A DNA stretch of 64,000 nt. Origin: Mycolicibacter heraklionensis. Lineage in GTDB: Bacteria; Actinomycetota; Actinomycetes; Mycobacteriales; Mycobacteriaceae. The DNA lies in assembly GCF_019645815.1 (NCBI RefSeq), contig NZ_CP080997.1, forward strand, positions 2,484,880 to 2,548,879, written 5' to 3'. The translations under genes were made by a program, and so were the position numbers. Below, one piece after another: positions 17,674 to 28,560 of this stretch. A model generated the notes under the pieces. That model did no database searches, was not told the DNA's origin, and was given only the letters and a program-made list of their open reading frames with translations. The stretch's first letter is position 1. Each line of letters opens with the position of its first letter.

Positions 17674-18303
17674 ATGCCCGTCCAGGCACGTTCGCGGCCG
17701 CAGCAGCAGCGAGCCCGCGAGATGCGCACCCGGCTGCTCGACACCGCCCGCCAGCTGATCGCGCGCCGCGGTGTGGAAACACTGACCACGCAGGCCATCG
17801 CCGATGCCGCGCACGTCAGCATCGGCACTGTATATCGGTATTTTCCGGACCGCGCCGCCATCATCGCCGAGCTGGTGGACAACGCGACCAGAGAGATCTC
17901 GTTCGAGCTGGTGCGCAGTGTCGGACAGGCCATCGACCTCGAGGTGGACCAGGCGGCGTTGCTGGTCGTCGACACCCTGACGACGGTCTATGAGCAGCAC
18001 GCCCCGATCCTGCTGGCGGCGCTGACATCCTCATCTTTTGACCTGCCGCCGTACCTCAACCACACTGCGATGGACGAGATCGAGCGCAGCCTGCTGCCGC
18101 TGGGCACTGTGATCCCGAGCAGGTCCCGGCCGGACCTGTCACCGGCAGAGTTGGACGACCTGGTGTTCGTGACCATGGGCGTGACGTCGAGCGCCTGCCT
18201 GCGCATCGCATTGCAGCGGCCCGCTACTGCAGACCGCGACGCGATGGTGCGGCTGACGGCGACCATGCTGGCCGCTGCGCTCAAGACCCCCGGCGCCGCC
18301 TAA
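17674..18303 (+). CDS. TetR/AcrR-family transcriptional regulator
   Basis: 209 residues. The DNA-binding domain has LDTARQLIARRGVETLTTQ, AIADAAHVSIGTVYRYF and PDRAAIIAELV, all canonical for TetR. The C-terminal all-helical part is the ligand and dimer domain, and the ligand is unknown. Divergent from the MpaB-type oxygenase gene across a short gap with a small palindrome, so it likely represses that gene and itself. The SDR gene 112 bp downstream may share its transcript. Confidence 0.9.
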   Translation: MPVQARSRPQQQRAREMRTRLLDTARQLIARRGVETLTTQAIADAAHVSIGTVYRYFPDRAAIIAELVDNATREISFELVRSVGQAIDLEVDQAALLVVDTLTTVYEQHAPILLAALTSSSFDLPPYLNHTAMDEIERSLLPLGTVIPSRSRPDLSPAELDDLVFVTMGVTSSACLRIALQRPATADRDAMVRLTATMLAAALKTPGAA

Positions 18304-18414
18304 GCTTTACAATTCTGCGGCAAACTGTCACGCTTGCGGCCGGACGCGGGGCGGGCGGATTCAATCGGTTGGTCCGCTGCCGCAAACGTATCGACGACGA
18401 CGAGGAGCCGGCAG

Positions 18415-19269
18415 TTGGCAGGCACCGAATTCTCCGGCCGCACCATGGTGGTGTCCGGCGCAAGCCGCGGTATCGGACTGGCCATCGGACTGGGTGCCGC
18501 ACGCTTGGGCGCCAATGTGGTCCTACTGGCCAAGACGGCCGAGCCGCATCCCCGCCTGCCCGGAACGGTGCACACCGCCGCCGCCGAGATCGAGGAAGCC
18601 GGCGGCAAAGCTCTTGCCGTCGTGGGTGATGTGCGTAGCGAAGAAGACGTGCAGCGGGCGGTCGACGCCGCGGTGGACCGATTCGGCGGCATCGACATCT
18701 GCGTGAACAACGCCAGCTCGATTGCGACCGAGCCGACGGAACAGCTGTCCGCCAAGAAGTTCGACCTCATGCAAGACATCAACGTCCGCGGGACGTTCCT
18801 GTTGGCCAGGGCATGCCTGCCTCATCTGCGGAAGTCCCCCGCGCCGCACGTGCTGACGATCGCGCCCCCGCTCAACATGAATCCGTACTGGCTGGGCGTG
18901 CATCCCTCCTACACGCTGTCCAAGTACGGGATGACGTTGTTGACGCTGGGCTGGGCGGCCGAATACGCCGAAGCCGGGGTCGCCTGCAACTGCCTGTGGC
19001 CGGAGACCTACATCGCGACCTCCGCGGTGGCCAACTCCCCCGACGGCGGTGAGTTACTCGCGAAGGCACGCAGCCCGCAGATCATGGCGGATGCCGCCGT
19101 GGAGATCCTGCGGCGCCCTGCCGCTGAGGCCAATGGCCAGTGCTACATCGACGCCGACGTGCTCGCCGAGGCCGGCGTGACGGACTTCTCCGGCTACGGG
19201 GGTGGCCCAGAGCCGCTGATGGATTTCTTCGTCGACCGGCCGCTGGGGGTCGGGGTCAACGCGGGCTGA
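18415..19269 (+). CDS. HSDL2-like short-chain dehydrogenase/reductase
   Basis: 284 residues from the TTG at 18415, which has GAGGAG upstream; the frame is open from 18334 without a better start. Close to the hydroxysteroid dehydrogenase-like 2 group: cofactor loop SGASRGIG, AKTAEPHPRLPGT, VNNASS and YTLSKYG with the catalytic Tyr and Lys. The position that holds Ser before PPLN in HSDL2 is Ala here (TIAPPLN). An NAD(P)-dependent oxidoreductase, possibly of lipid or sterol metabolism. It follows a TetR gene on the same strand. Confidence 0.88.
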   Translation: MAGTEFSGRTMVVSGASRGIGLAIGLGAARLGANVVLLAKTAEPHPRLPGTVHTAAAEIEEAGGKALAVVGDVRSEEDVQRAVDAAVDRFGGIDICVNNASSIATEPTEQLSAKKFDLMQDINVRGTFLLARACLPHLRKSPAPHVLTIAPPLNMNPYWLGVHPSYTLSKYGMTLLTLGWAAEYAEAGVACNCLWPETYIATSAVANSPDGGELLAKARSPQIMADAAVEILRRPAAEANGQCYIDADVLAEAGVTDFSGYGGGPEPLMDFFVDRPLGVGVNAG

Positions 19270-19284
19270 CCGTCAGGTCGGTCC

Positions 19285-19932
19285 TCAGCGCAGGTAGACC
19301 TCGCTGCCGCTGGGATATCCGCCGCCGGTGGTGGTGACGTGGACGTGGTCGTAATGGCCGTAGCCGCCGCGTTGCGCCCCGCCGTCGGGCGTGTAGTAGA
19401 CGCCGCGCCAGATGGCGTCTTGGAGGCCGAACCGGCCGGCGTTCTCCATCACGTAGGCCACGATCGAATCACCGAGCGCGATGCCCTCCGCGCTGCCTGG
19501 ATTGGGAATCATCACATCGAGCGCCAGCCCGTTGGGGTGCCAGCGCAGCGCGTCGGCCCGTACGCCACCGATCTGCATGATCTGGGGAAAGGCGTCGCTG
19601 ATGCTGCGAGCGGCCTGGATGGTTCGGACTTGCAGGCCTCGCTCCGGGGCGACTCCTGCGGGCAGGAACCGGGGCACGGTGCGCGTTCGTGACGCCACGG
19701 CGAACCGCGCCGGTGGACCCGTTTCCGGCGTCGCTGCCGGTGCTGCCACTAGCTGCAAACCGCCTGGTGAATTGTCTTCAGCAACCACCGCAATGGATTC
19801 TTTTGACACCGCAGGATTGGCGCTGCCGCCCACAGCAAAGAACAATGCCGTTGGTGCGAGGACTGCAGCCATCAATACCGAGGATCGTTTGCGCTGGCTG
19901 GCTAACTCGTGTCGGCCCACGGAGAGACACAA
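19285..19932 (-). CDS. Exported LAS-type metallopeptidase-like protein
   Basis: 215 residues. An N-terminal hydrophobic segment (SSVLMAAVLAPTALFFAVGG) acts as signal or anchor, and a low-complexity Ala/Pro stretch follows. The folded part (about 90-215) has a His-x6-Asp pattern in RWHPNGLALDVMIPN and His-x-His in YGHYDHVHVTT, the zinc ligands of M15/M74-type (LAS) peptidases, together with VRADALRWH. It may trim peptidoglycan, but a non-catalytic role is possible. The GTG at 19932 is assumed, without a clear ribosome-binding site; an ATG at 19872 is the alternative. The upstream 60 bases are very AT-rich and probably hold the promoter. Confidence 0.75.
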   Translation of the reverse strand: MCLSVGRHELASQRKRSSVLMAAVLAPTALFFAVGGSANPAVSKESIAVVAEDNSPGGLQLVAAPAATPETGPPARFAVASRTRTVPRFLPAGVAPERGLQVRTIQAARSISDAFPQIMQIGGVRADALRWHPNGLALDVMIPNPGSAEGIALGDSIVAYVMENAGRFGLQDAIWRGVYYTPDGGAQRGGYGHYDHVHVTTTGGGYPSGSEVYLR

Positions 19933-20119
19933 TACGAGAAATTTGGCTAATAGTCACAAATTTATAAACCTCATAAATTCCTTATGTCTTGCTCGTCACA
20001 TCTGAATGGGCGACGAGCGCCACATTGCGCGCGATTCGCGCAGGTGAGCGGGGCACTGCGGCCGGCCCCGCCGCCTGCAAAGGAAGACCACCTAAGCAGA
20101 TGGGTCTACACTGCATCTC

Positions 20120-20452
20120 ATGAAATCGACGACCCTCGCCGCAGCGGTCATGGGCTTGGCCGTGGCACTGGCAGCACCCGCCCACGCCGACCCCGACACC
20201 GATTTCGCCCGGGAACTGCACACCTACGGGATCTACGGCCCGCGGGACTACAACGCCTGGCTGGGCAAGATCGTGTGCGAGCGGTTGGACAAGGGTGTCG
20301 ACGGCGACGCGGCCAAGTCGGTCCGCTTCATCACCCCCAACCTGCAGAAGGGCACCAACCAGGCGCAGGCCTGGCAGTTCCTCGGCGCCTCGGTAAACAC
20401 CTACTGCCCGGACAAGCGCCCGGTGCTGGAGCGCGCGGCACAGCAAGGCTGA
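20120..20452 (+). CDS. Secreted DUF732 protein
   Basis: 110 residues with a signal peptide (1 to about 24, cleavage after PAHA). The mature part fits DUF732: DTDFARELHTYGIYGPRDYN, a Cys in GKIVCERLD and a second in NTYCPDKRP, probably a disulfide. DUF732 proteins are small, exported, largely mycobacterial proteins without known function. It stands alone, 83 bp before the aconitase gene in the same direction. Confidence 0.85.
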   Translation: MKSTTLAAAVMGLAVALAAPAHADPDTDFARELHTYGIYGPRDYNAWLGKIVCERLDKGVDGDAAKSVRFITPNLQKGTNQAQAWQFLGASVNTYCPDKRPVLERAAQQG

Positions 20453-20535
20453 TTGAGGGCCTTCTCCCCCTGGCCCCACCAGGAATGCGGACCTAGGGTC
20501 GGTGGTAACCGATCCGACCGGTGGGAGGGCCCGCG

Positions 20536-23333
<2,798 letters not shown>

Positions 23334-23334
<1 letters not shown>

Positions 23335-24476
23335 TGGGCGCACCAGCAGGGATGGTGCCGGCGACGGGGACCCGCGAGGCCATCCGCACACTCAACCCGG
23401 GCTATTTCGCGTTGGTGATGGCCAGCGGCATGGTGTCGACAGCCATGTACCACCAGAACTCCCACTGGGTTTCGGTGCTGCTGTTGTGGGTGACGGTGGC
23501 CTCATACCTGGTGCTGATCGCGGTATCGACCGTGCGCGTCATGGCCTTTCGGCGCGAATTCCTGGCCGATCTCTACGATTCCGGACGTGCATTCGGCTTC
23601 TTCACGTTCGTCTCCGCCACCAATGTGCTCGGCGCTCGGCTGGTCATCGATGGGCACAGCAGTGTCGCCGTCGGCCTGCTGGTGGTCAGCACACTGACCT
23701 GGCTGGTGCTGGGTTATCTGATTCCGTGGACCGCCGTGCTGGGCACCGCGGAGCGGCCGGTGGTGCGCCGGGCCAACGGCACCTGGTTCATCTGGGTGGT
23801 GGCCAGCCAGTCCATCGCGGTGTTGGCCGCGGTACTCGAGGTGGAGGTGTCCGAGCCGTGGCGCCAAAGCCTGGCGCTGCTCGCGGTGACGTCCTGGTCG
23901 GTGGGAGTGTTCCTCTACGGCGCCGCCGGAATCTTTGTCGCGCTGCGGCTGCTGCTCTATCCGCTGCTTCCCGAGGACCTCGTTCCGCAGTACTGGGTGG
24001 CGATGGGCGCCACCGCGATCACCGTGCTGGCCGGTGCTCATATCGTCGAGATGGCCGAAGCGCCGATGGTCCACGCCACCCGCGGTCTGATCGCCGGAAC
24101 GTCGGTGGTGTTCTGGGCGTTCGGCACGTGGCTGATCCCGCCGATGATCGCCGCCGGAGTGTGGCGCCATGTTGTGCATCGCATTTCACTTCGCTACGAA
24201 GCGCCCTGGTGGAGCGTGATCTTCCCGCTGGGCATGTACGGGGTGGGCAGTCACTACCTGGGGCAGGCCGACCATCTGCCGATCGTCTACTACATCGGAT
24301 CGGTCGAGAGCTGGATCGCCCTGGCCGCCTGGAGCATTACGTTCGTCCTGATGCTGCACCACTTGGCGGTCACCCTCGGGCCCGGGCGGAGTGCCAGGCT
24401 CCCGGGCGGCCGCTCAGCCCAGCCGGGCGCCGTCGGTGCCGAAGAAATGCAGAGCGGTCACGTCGAAGCCCAGTGA
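23334..24476 (+). CDS. TDT-family (C4-dicarboxylate/tellurite-type) membrane transporter
   Basis: 380 residues with about ten membrane segments, of the TehA/Mae1/SLAC1 fold. Typical are LNPGYFALVMASGMVSTAMY in the first helix and FGTWLIPPMIAAGVWRH and MYGVGSHYLG near the end. Relatives move malate, sulfite or other anions; which one is unknown here. Translational coupling to aconitase (TGATG) makes a dicarboxylate plausible. Its last 21 codons overlap the convergent ABC ATPase gene by 63 bp, and this tail is hydrophilic. Confidence 0.85.
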
Positions 24477-25478
24477 CAGCCGGGCGTGCGAGCGCACCTC
24501 GGTGTTGCCGGGAACCCGGGCGACCACTGATTGCGAGGTCTGGGAATCAGCCGCCGTGCCGTACAGGTAGGTGTCGGCGCCCAGTTCCTCGACGAAGTCC
24601 ACCTCGACACCGATCCCGCGATCGGCGATCTGCAGGTGCTCGGGGCGAATACCGACGACCAGCTGCGTTGCCGCAGAAGATATTTCCACAGGTACACCGA
24701 CGCGATAGCCACCCAGCGTCACCGCGCGGTCGACGACGGGAACGGTGAACAGGTTCATCGCCGGAGATCCGATGAACCCGGCGACGAACACATTGGCCGG
24801 CGTGCGGTAGAGCTCGCGTGGCGGGGCGCACTGCTGCAGCACCCCGTCGCGCAATACCGCGACCCGATCGCCCATCGTCATGGCCTCCACCTGATCGTGG
24901 GTGACATAGACGGTGGTGATCCCCAGCCGCCGCTGCAGTTCGGCGATCTGGTTACGGGTCTGCACCCTCAGCATGGCATCCAGGTTCGACAGTGGCTCGT
25001 CCATCAAGAAGACCTGCGGGCGTCGTATGATCGCGCGGCCCATCGCGACTCGTTGGCGTTCACCGCCGGAAAGATCCTTGGGCTTGCGCCCCAAGAGTTC
25101 GGTCAGGCCCAGCAGCTGGGCGGCTTCCGACACCCTGGCGCGGATCTCGGCCTTGGGGGTCTTGGCCACCCTGAGGGCGAAACCCATGTTCTGCGCCACG
25201 GTCATGTGCGGATACAGGGCGTAGTTCTGGAACACCATGGCGACGTCGCGATGGCCGGGGTCGGCCGCGGTGACGTCGTGGTCGCCGATGTAGATATGAC
25301 CGGCGTCAACGGGTTCCAGGCCGGCCAGCATCCGCAGCGTCGTCGTCTTGCCGCAGCCCGACGGCCCGACCAGCACCATGAACTCTCCGTCGGAGACCGC
25401 CAGATTCAATGCGTCCAGGGCGGGGCGGTCGGCGCCCGGATAGCGCCGGGTCACCGAGTCGAAGGTCACTGAAGCCAC
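24414..25478 (-). CDS. Sugar ABC transporter ATP-binding protein (Rv2038c-like)
   Basis: 354 residues of the UgpC/MsmK/SugC class: Walker A GPSGCGKTT, Q-loop VFQNYALYPHMT, signature LSGGERQRVAMGRAI, Walker B VFLMDEPLSNLD, and a C-terminal TOBE region (VVGIRPEHLQI). It hydrolyses ATP to drive the importer formed with the two permeases upstream. The GTG at 25478 is chosen because AGGAG sits six bases before it; another GTG lies at 25502. Gene order and type match Rv2038c-Rv2041c of M. tuberculosis. The substrate is likely a sugar or polyol. Confidence 0.93.
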   Translation of the reverse strand: MASVTFDSVTRRYPGADRPALDALNLAVSDGEFMVLVGPSGCGKTTTLRMLAGLEPVDAGHIYIGDHDVTAADPGHRDVAMVFQNYALYPHMTVAQNMGFALRVAKTPKAEIRARVSEAAQLLGLTELLGRKPKDLSGGERQRVAMGRAIIRRPQVFLMDEPLSNLDAMLRVQTRNQIAELQRRLGITTVYVTHDQVEAMTMGDRVAVLRDGVLQQCAPPRELYRTPANVFVAGFIGSPAMNLFTVPVVDRAVTLGGYRVGVPVEISSAATQLVVGIRPEHLQIADRGIGVEVDFVEELGADTYLYGTAADSQTSQSVVARVPGNTEVRSHARLSLGFDVTALHFFGTDGARLG

Positions 25479-25491
25479 TGCGTTCTCCTGA

Positions 25492-26331
25492 CTACCGTCC
25501 ACCGAAGCCCGTCGCCGCGATCCCGCTGACGAAGGCCCGTTGGGCGACCGCGTAGATCACCACCAGCGGGGCCAACATCAGCATGGAAGCGGCCATCAGC
25601 ACCGGCCATTCGGCGACATACTCCCCCTGCATCCACACCAACCCGAGGGTCAGGGTGGCGATGCCCTTGCGCTGAATCATCAGCAGCGGCCACAGAAAGT
25701 CATTCCAGACATTGATCCAGGTCAGCACCGCCAGCACCATCACCGCAGGTTTGGCGTGCGGCAACAGAATCCGCCAATAAATCGCCCACGGTGAGCAGCC
25801 GTCCAAGATCGCGGCTTCCTCCAGATCGACGGGCAGGGTGGCGAAGAACTGCCGCATCAGATAGGTGCCGAAGGCGCTGCCGAACAACCCGGGAATGATC
25901 ATCGCCCACATGGTGTCGGTCCACCCGAACACTCGCATCAAGATGAACTGCGGAATCACCGTGACCGTCAACGGCACCATCAGGGTGGCCAGATACACCA
26001 CAAAGAGGGCATCACGGCCGGTGAACGGCAGCCGGGCGAACGCGTACCCGGCGAGCGAACAGAAGAAGACCTGCCCGGCCGTCACGCAGCCGGCGTAGAG
26101 AACAGTGTTGAACAGCATCCGCCAGAACGGCATTCGGGCGAATACCTCGGCATAGTTCGACCACTGCGGATGGGCCGGCAACAACATGGGCTGGCTGATC
26201 TCGGCTTGGCGCTTGAGCGAGCCCGACAGCGCCCACAGAATCGGGAACAACGCGCAGGCGGTGACGGCGCCCAACCCTGCGTAGACGCCCAGCAGCCCGG
26301 CGATGCGGTGCCGTGCCGGTGGACCGGTCAC
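25492..26331 (-). CDS. Sugar ABC transporter permease, MalG type (Rv2039c-like)
   Basis: 279 residues, six membrane helices. The EAA loop that docks to the ATPase reads DLEEAAILDGCSPWAIYWRI. The GTG at 26331 overlaps the stop of the upstream permease (GTGA), a typical coupled start. It forms the channel with the partner permease at 26328-27212. The open frame upstream of 26331 is the shadow of that partner. Confidence 0.92.
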   Translation of the reverse strand: MTGPPARHRIAGLLGVYAGLGAVTACALFPILWALSGSLKRQAEISQPMLLPAHPQWSNYAEVFARMPFWRMLFNTVLYAGCVTAGQVFFCSLAGYAFARLPFTGRDALFVVYLATLMVPLTVTVIPQFILMRVFGWTDTMWAMIIPGLFGSAFGTYLMRQFFATLPVDLEEAAILDGCSPWAIYWRILLPHAKPAVMVLAVLTWINVWNDFLWPLLMIQRKGIATLTLGLVWMQGEYVAEWPVLMAASMLMLAPLVVIYAVAQRAFVSGIAATGFGGR

Positions 26332-27212
26332 TGGTCCACCGCATTCCTGCGCGACAAACGCAATTGGATGACGGTCAGGGCCAGCAGCACGGCAAACATC
26401 ACCCAGGCCAGCGCGGACGCATATCCGAAGTCCAAGAAGGCAAAGGCTTGCTGGAACAACATGATGGCCAACACGTAGGTGCCGGTCTCGGGTCCGCCGC
26501 TGCTGCCGGTGAGCACGTAGACCAGATCGAACGCCTGGAACGCGTTGATCACCGAGATCACCACCACGAACCACACGGCACCGCGGATCATCGGCACCGT
26601 GATGGAAAGGAAGCGCCGCACCTCACCGGCGCCGTCGATGCGTGCCGCCTCGTGCAGGGAGTCGGGCACGCCCTGCATGGCCGCCAGCAGGATCACCGTC
26701 GCGAACGGCACGCTCTTCCAGACGCTGACCAGACACAACGACGCCATCGCCCAGTGCGGTTCGGTGAGCCACGGCACCGCGGCGATGCCGAACCAGCTGA
26801 GCATGATGTTGAGCAGTCCGCTGTCGGTGTTGAACACGAACTGCCAGACCACGGCGATCACCACCGATGACACCGCTAACGGCAGAAAGGCGATTGCCCG
26901 AAACAGGCCGATTCCCTTGATCTTCCGGTTCAGCAGTCCCGCCACCGCCAGACTGATGAGCACCGTAGGGACGACGGTGCCGATGGTGAACACCGTCGTG
27001 TTGCGGACCGCGATGCCGAACAACGGGTCACCGGTGAACAGGTCGCGATAGTTCGTGGCGCCGACGAACGTCGGCGGTGTGAACAGGTCCCAGTGTTGGA
27101 AGCTCATGTAGAGCGAGAAGGCCAGCGGGAAAGCCATGAACACCGCGACCGCCGCCAGGTTCGGGGCGACGAACCAGCGTCCGGCGCGTGCTCGTCTGCG
27201 GGTGGGATTCAT
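26328..27212 (-). CDS. Sugar ABC transporter permease, MalF type (Rv2040c-like)
   Basis: 294 residues with about six membrane spans and the EAA loop SLHEAARIDGAGEVRRFLSI. The ATG at 27212 overlaps the stop of the binding-protein gene (ATGA). An N-terminal basic stretch (TRRRARAGRW) precedes the first helix. It pairs with the MalG-type permease encoded immediately downstream. Confidence 0.92.
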   Translation of the reverse strand: MNPTRRRARAGRWFVAPNLAAVAVFMAFPLAFSLYMSFQHWDLFTPPTFVGATNYRDLFTGDPLFGIAVRNTTVFTIGTVVPTVLISLAVAGLLNRKIKGIGLFRAIAFLPLAVSSVVIAVVWQFVFNTDSGLLNIMLSWFGIAAVPWLTEPHWAMASLCLVSVWKSVPFATVILLAAMQGVPDSLHEAARIDGAGEVRRFLSITVPMIRGAVWFVVVISVINAFQAFDLVYVLTGSSGGPETGTYVLAIMLFQQAFAFLDFGYASALAWVMFAVLLALTVIQLRLSRRNAVDQ

Positions 27213-28549
27213 GCGGTGGCCAGCACTTCGTCGATCTGCGGTGTGAGCCCGTGCTTCAGGCTCGTGGCGGGCCGCTTGCCGCGCAGTACCGGCCCGATGG
27301 CACGGTCCATCAGGGCGTGGACTTTCTGCCACTCCGGGGAGATCGGCAGCCCCTCGGAATGCGCCGGGCCACCGGTCAGCACCGCGAGGTTGCGAATCCC
27401 GGTGTGGGCGGCAGCGAAGCCGGGTGAGTCGATCGCCGAGCGCAGCACCGGTACGAAGAGCCCGGACTCCCCGATCAGCGACTGTCCCACCGGCCCCGCG
27501 GCGAATTTGAGGAATTCCCAGGCCTGTTCCCGGTGCCGACTGTCGGCGGCGATGGCCAGACCGGTGCTGCCGATGGCGGATCGAGCGGCCATGCCCTTGG
27601 CTGCGGCACCCGGACCGGTCGGCAGCACCGCCACGTCGAATTCCAGCTCCTCGGCTTGGACAAAGGTCTGGTAGCGCCAGTGCCCACCGAGCGCCATCGC
27701 CGCGTTTCCTCCGGTGAACAGCCCCATCGTGGAGATCGACTGGGTATCCGCGGCGGCGGGCGCCACGCGATGCACGTTGGCCAGATCCGCGTAAAACTGG
27801 ATGCCGGCCAGGAAGTCGTCATCGTCGAAGTTCAGGTGAGTCGGGTTGACGCGCGGCACCGCCCACGGCACCCCGTTGTTCATACCGAACAGCGCTGCGG
27901 AATACGGCGGCGACCAGGTGTCGACGAAGCCCCACCGGGTGACTCGGCCGTTGCCGGACCGTTGGGTCAGTTCGCTCGCGGTGGCCAGGAATTCGTCGAA
28001 CGTCCAGGGCGTGTCCCAGCGGCCCGGCGGTGGCGCCACACCGGCCTCGGCGAAGATTCGGGTGTTGTAGAACAGGAACGCCCCCGACCACTGCTCCGGG
28101 AACGCGTACTGGCCGCCGTTGAAGCCGAACGTCTCATACAGCGCGGGGATGCTGTCGGTGCGCAACGCCGCCGCGAACTGCCGATCCCGATCCAGCAGGG
28201 TGTTCAGATCCGCCAGCACGCCGCGCTCCGCGAGCCCGGCATAGTTGAACTCCCAGGCCATCAGCACATCCGGGCATTTCCCGCCGGCGCAGAACGTCGA
28301 CATCTGCTGGGTCGGGTCGCCGCCGGCCAAAATGGTGCGCACCCGGATATCGGGGTGTTCGCGCTGGAACGCGTTGACGATCCGCATCCGGGCGTCGGCT
28401 TCTTCGGGGTTGGCCGCGAAGAAGAAGGTCAGTGCGTCGTCGTCGCTGCCGCAGGCCGACGTCGCAGGGAACAGCGCTGCCGCCCCCATCGCCCCGGCGC
28501 CGCGCAGCACGCTGCGTCGCGTGAGCGATGGTGTACCGGAGGACAGCAC
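27209..28549 (-). CDS. Sugar-binding lipoprotein of an ABC importer (Rv2041c-like)
   Basis: 446 residues from the GTG at 28549. The N-terminus carries a twin-arginine motif (LTRRSVLRG) and then a lipobox (TSAC), so it is probably a Tat-exported lipoprotein anchored outside the membrane. The rest is an extracellular solute-binding protein, family 1: VLMAWEFNYAGLAERGVLAD, PEQWSGAFLFYNTRIF and GNAAMALGGHWRYQT. It delivers substrate to the two permeases. The start is 12 bases after the YhgE gene stop, with no strong ribosome-binding site seen. Confidence 0.9.
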   Translation of the reverse strand: MLSSGTPSLTRRSVLRGAGAMGAAALFPATSACGSDDDALTFFFAANPEEADARMRIVNAFQREHPDIRVRTILAGGDPTQQMSTFCAGGKCPDVLMAWEFNYAGLAERGVLADLNTLLDRDRQFAAALRTDSIPALYETFGFNGGQYAFPEQWSGAFLFYNTRIFAEAGVAPPPGRWDTPWTFDEFLATASELTQRSGNGRVTRWGFVDTWSPPYSAALFGMNNGVPWAVPRVNPTHLNFDDDDFLAGIQFYADLANVHRVAPAAADTQSISTMGLFTGGNAAMALGGHWRYQTFVQAEELEFDVAVLPTGPGAAAKGMAARSAIGSTGLAIAADSRHREQAWEFLKFAAGPVGQSLIGESGLFVPVLRSAIDSPGFAAAHTGIRNLAVLTGGPAHSEGLPISPEWQKVHALMDRAIGPVLRGKRPATSLKHGLTPQIDEVLATA

Positions 28550-28560
28550 CCGCGAAACCG

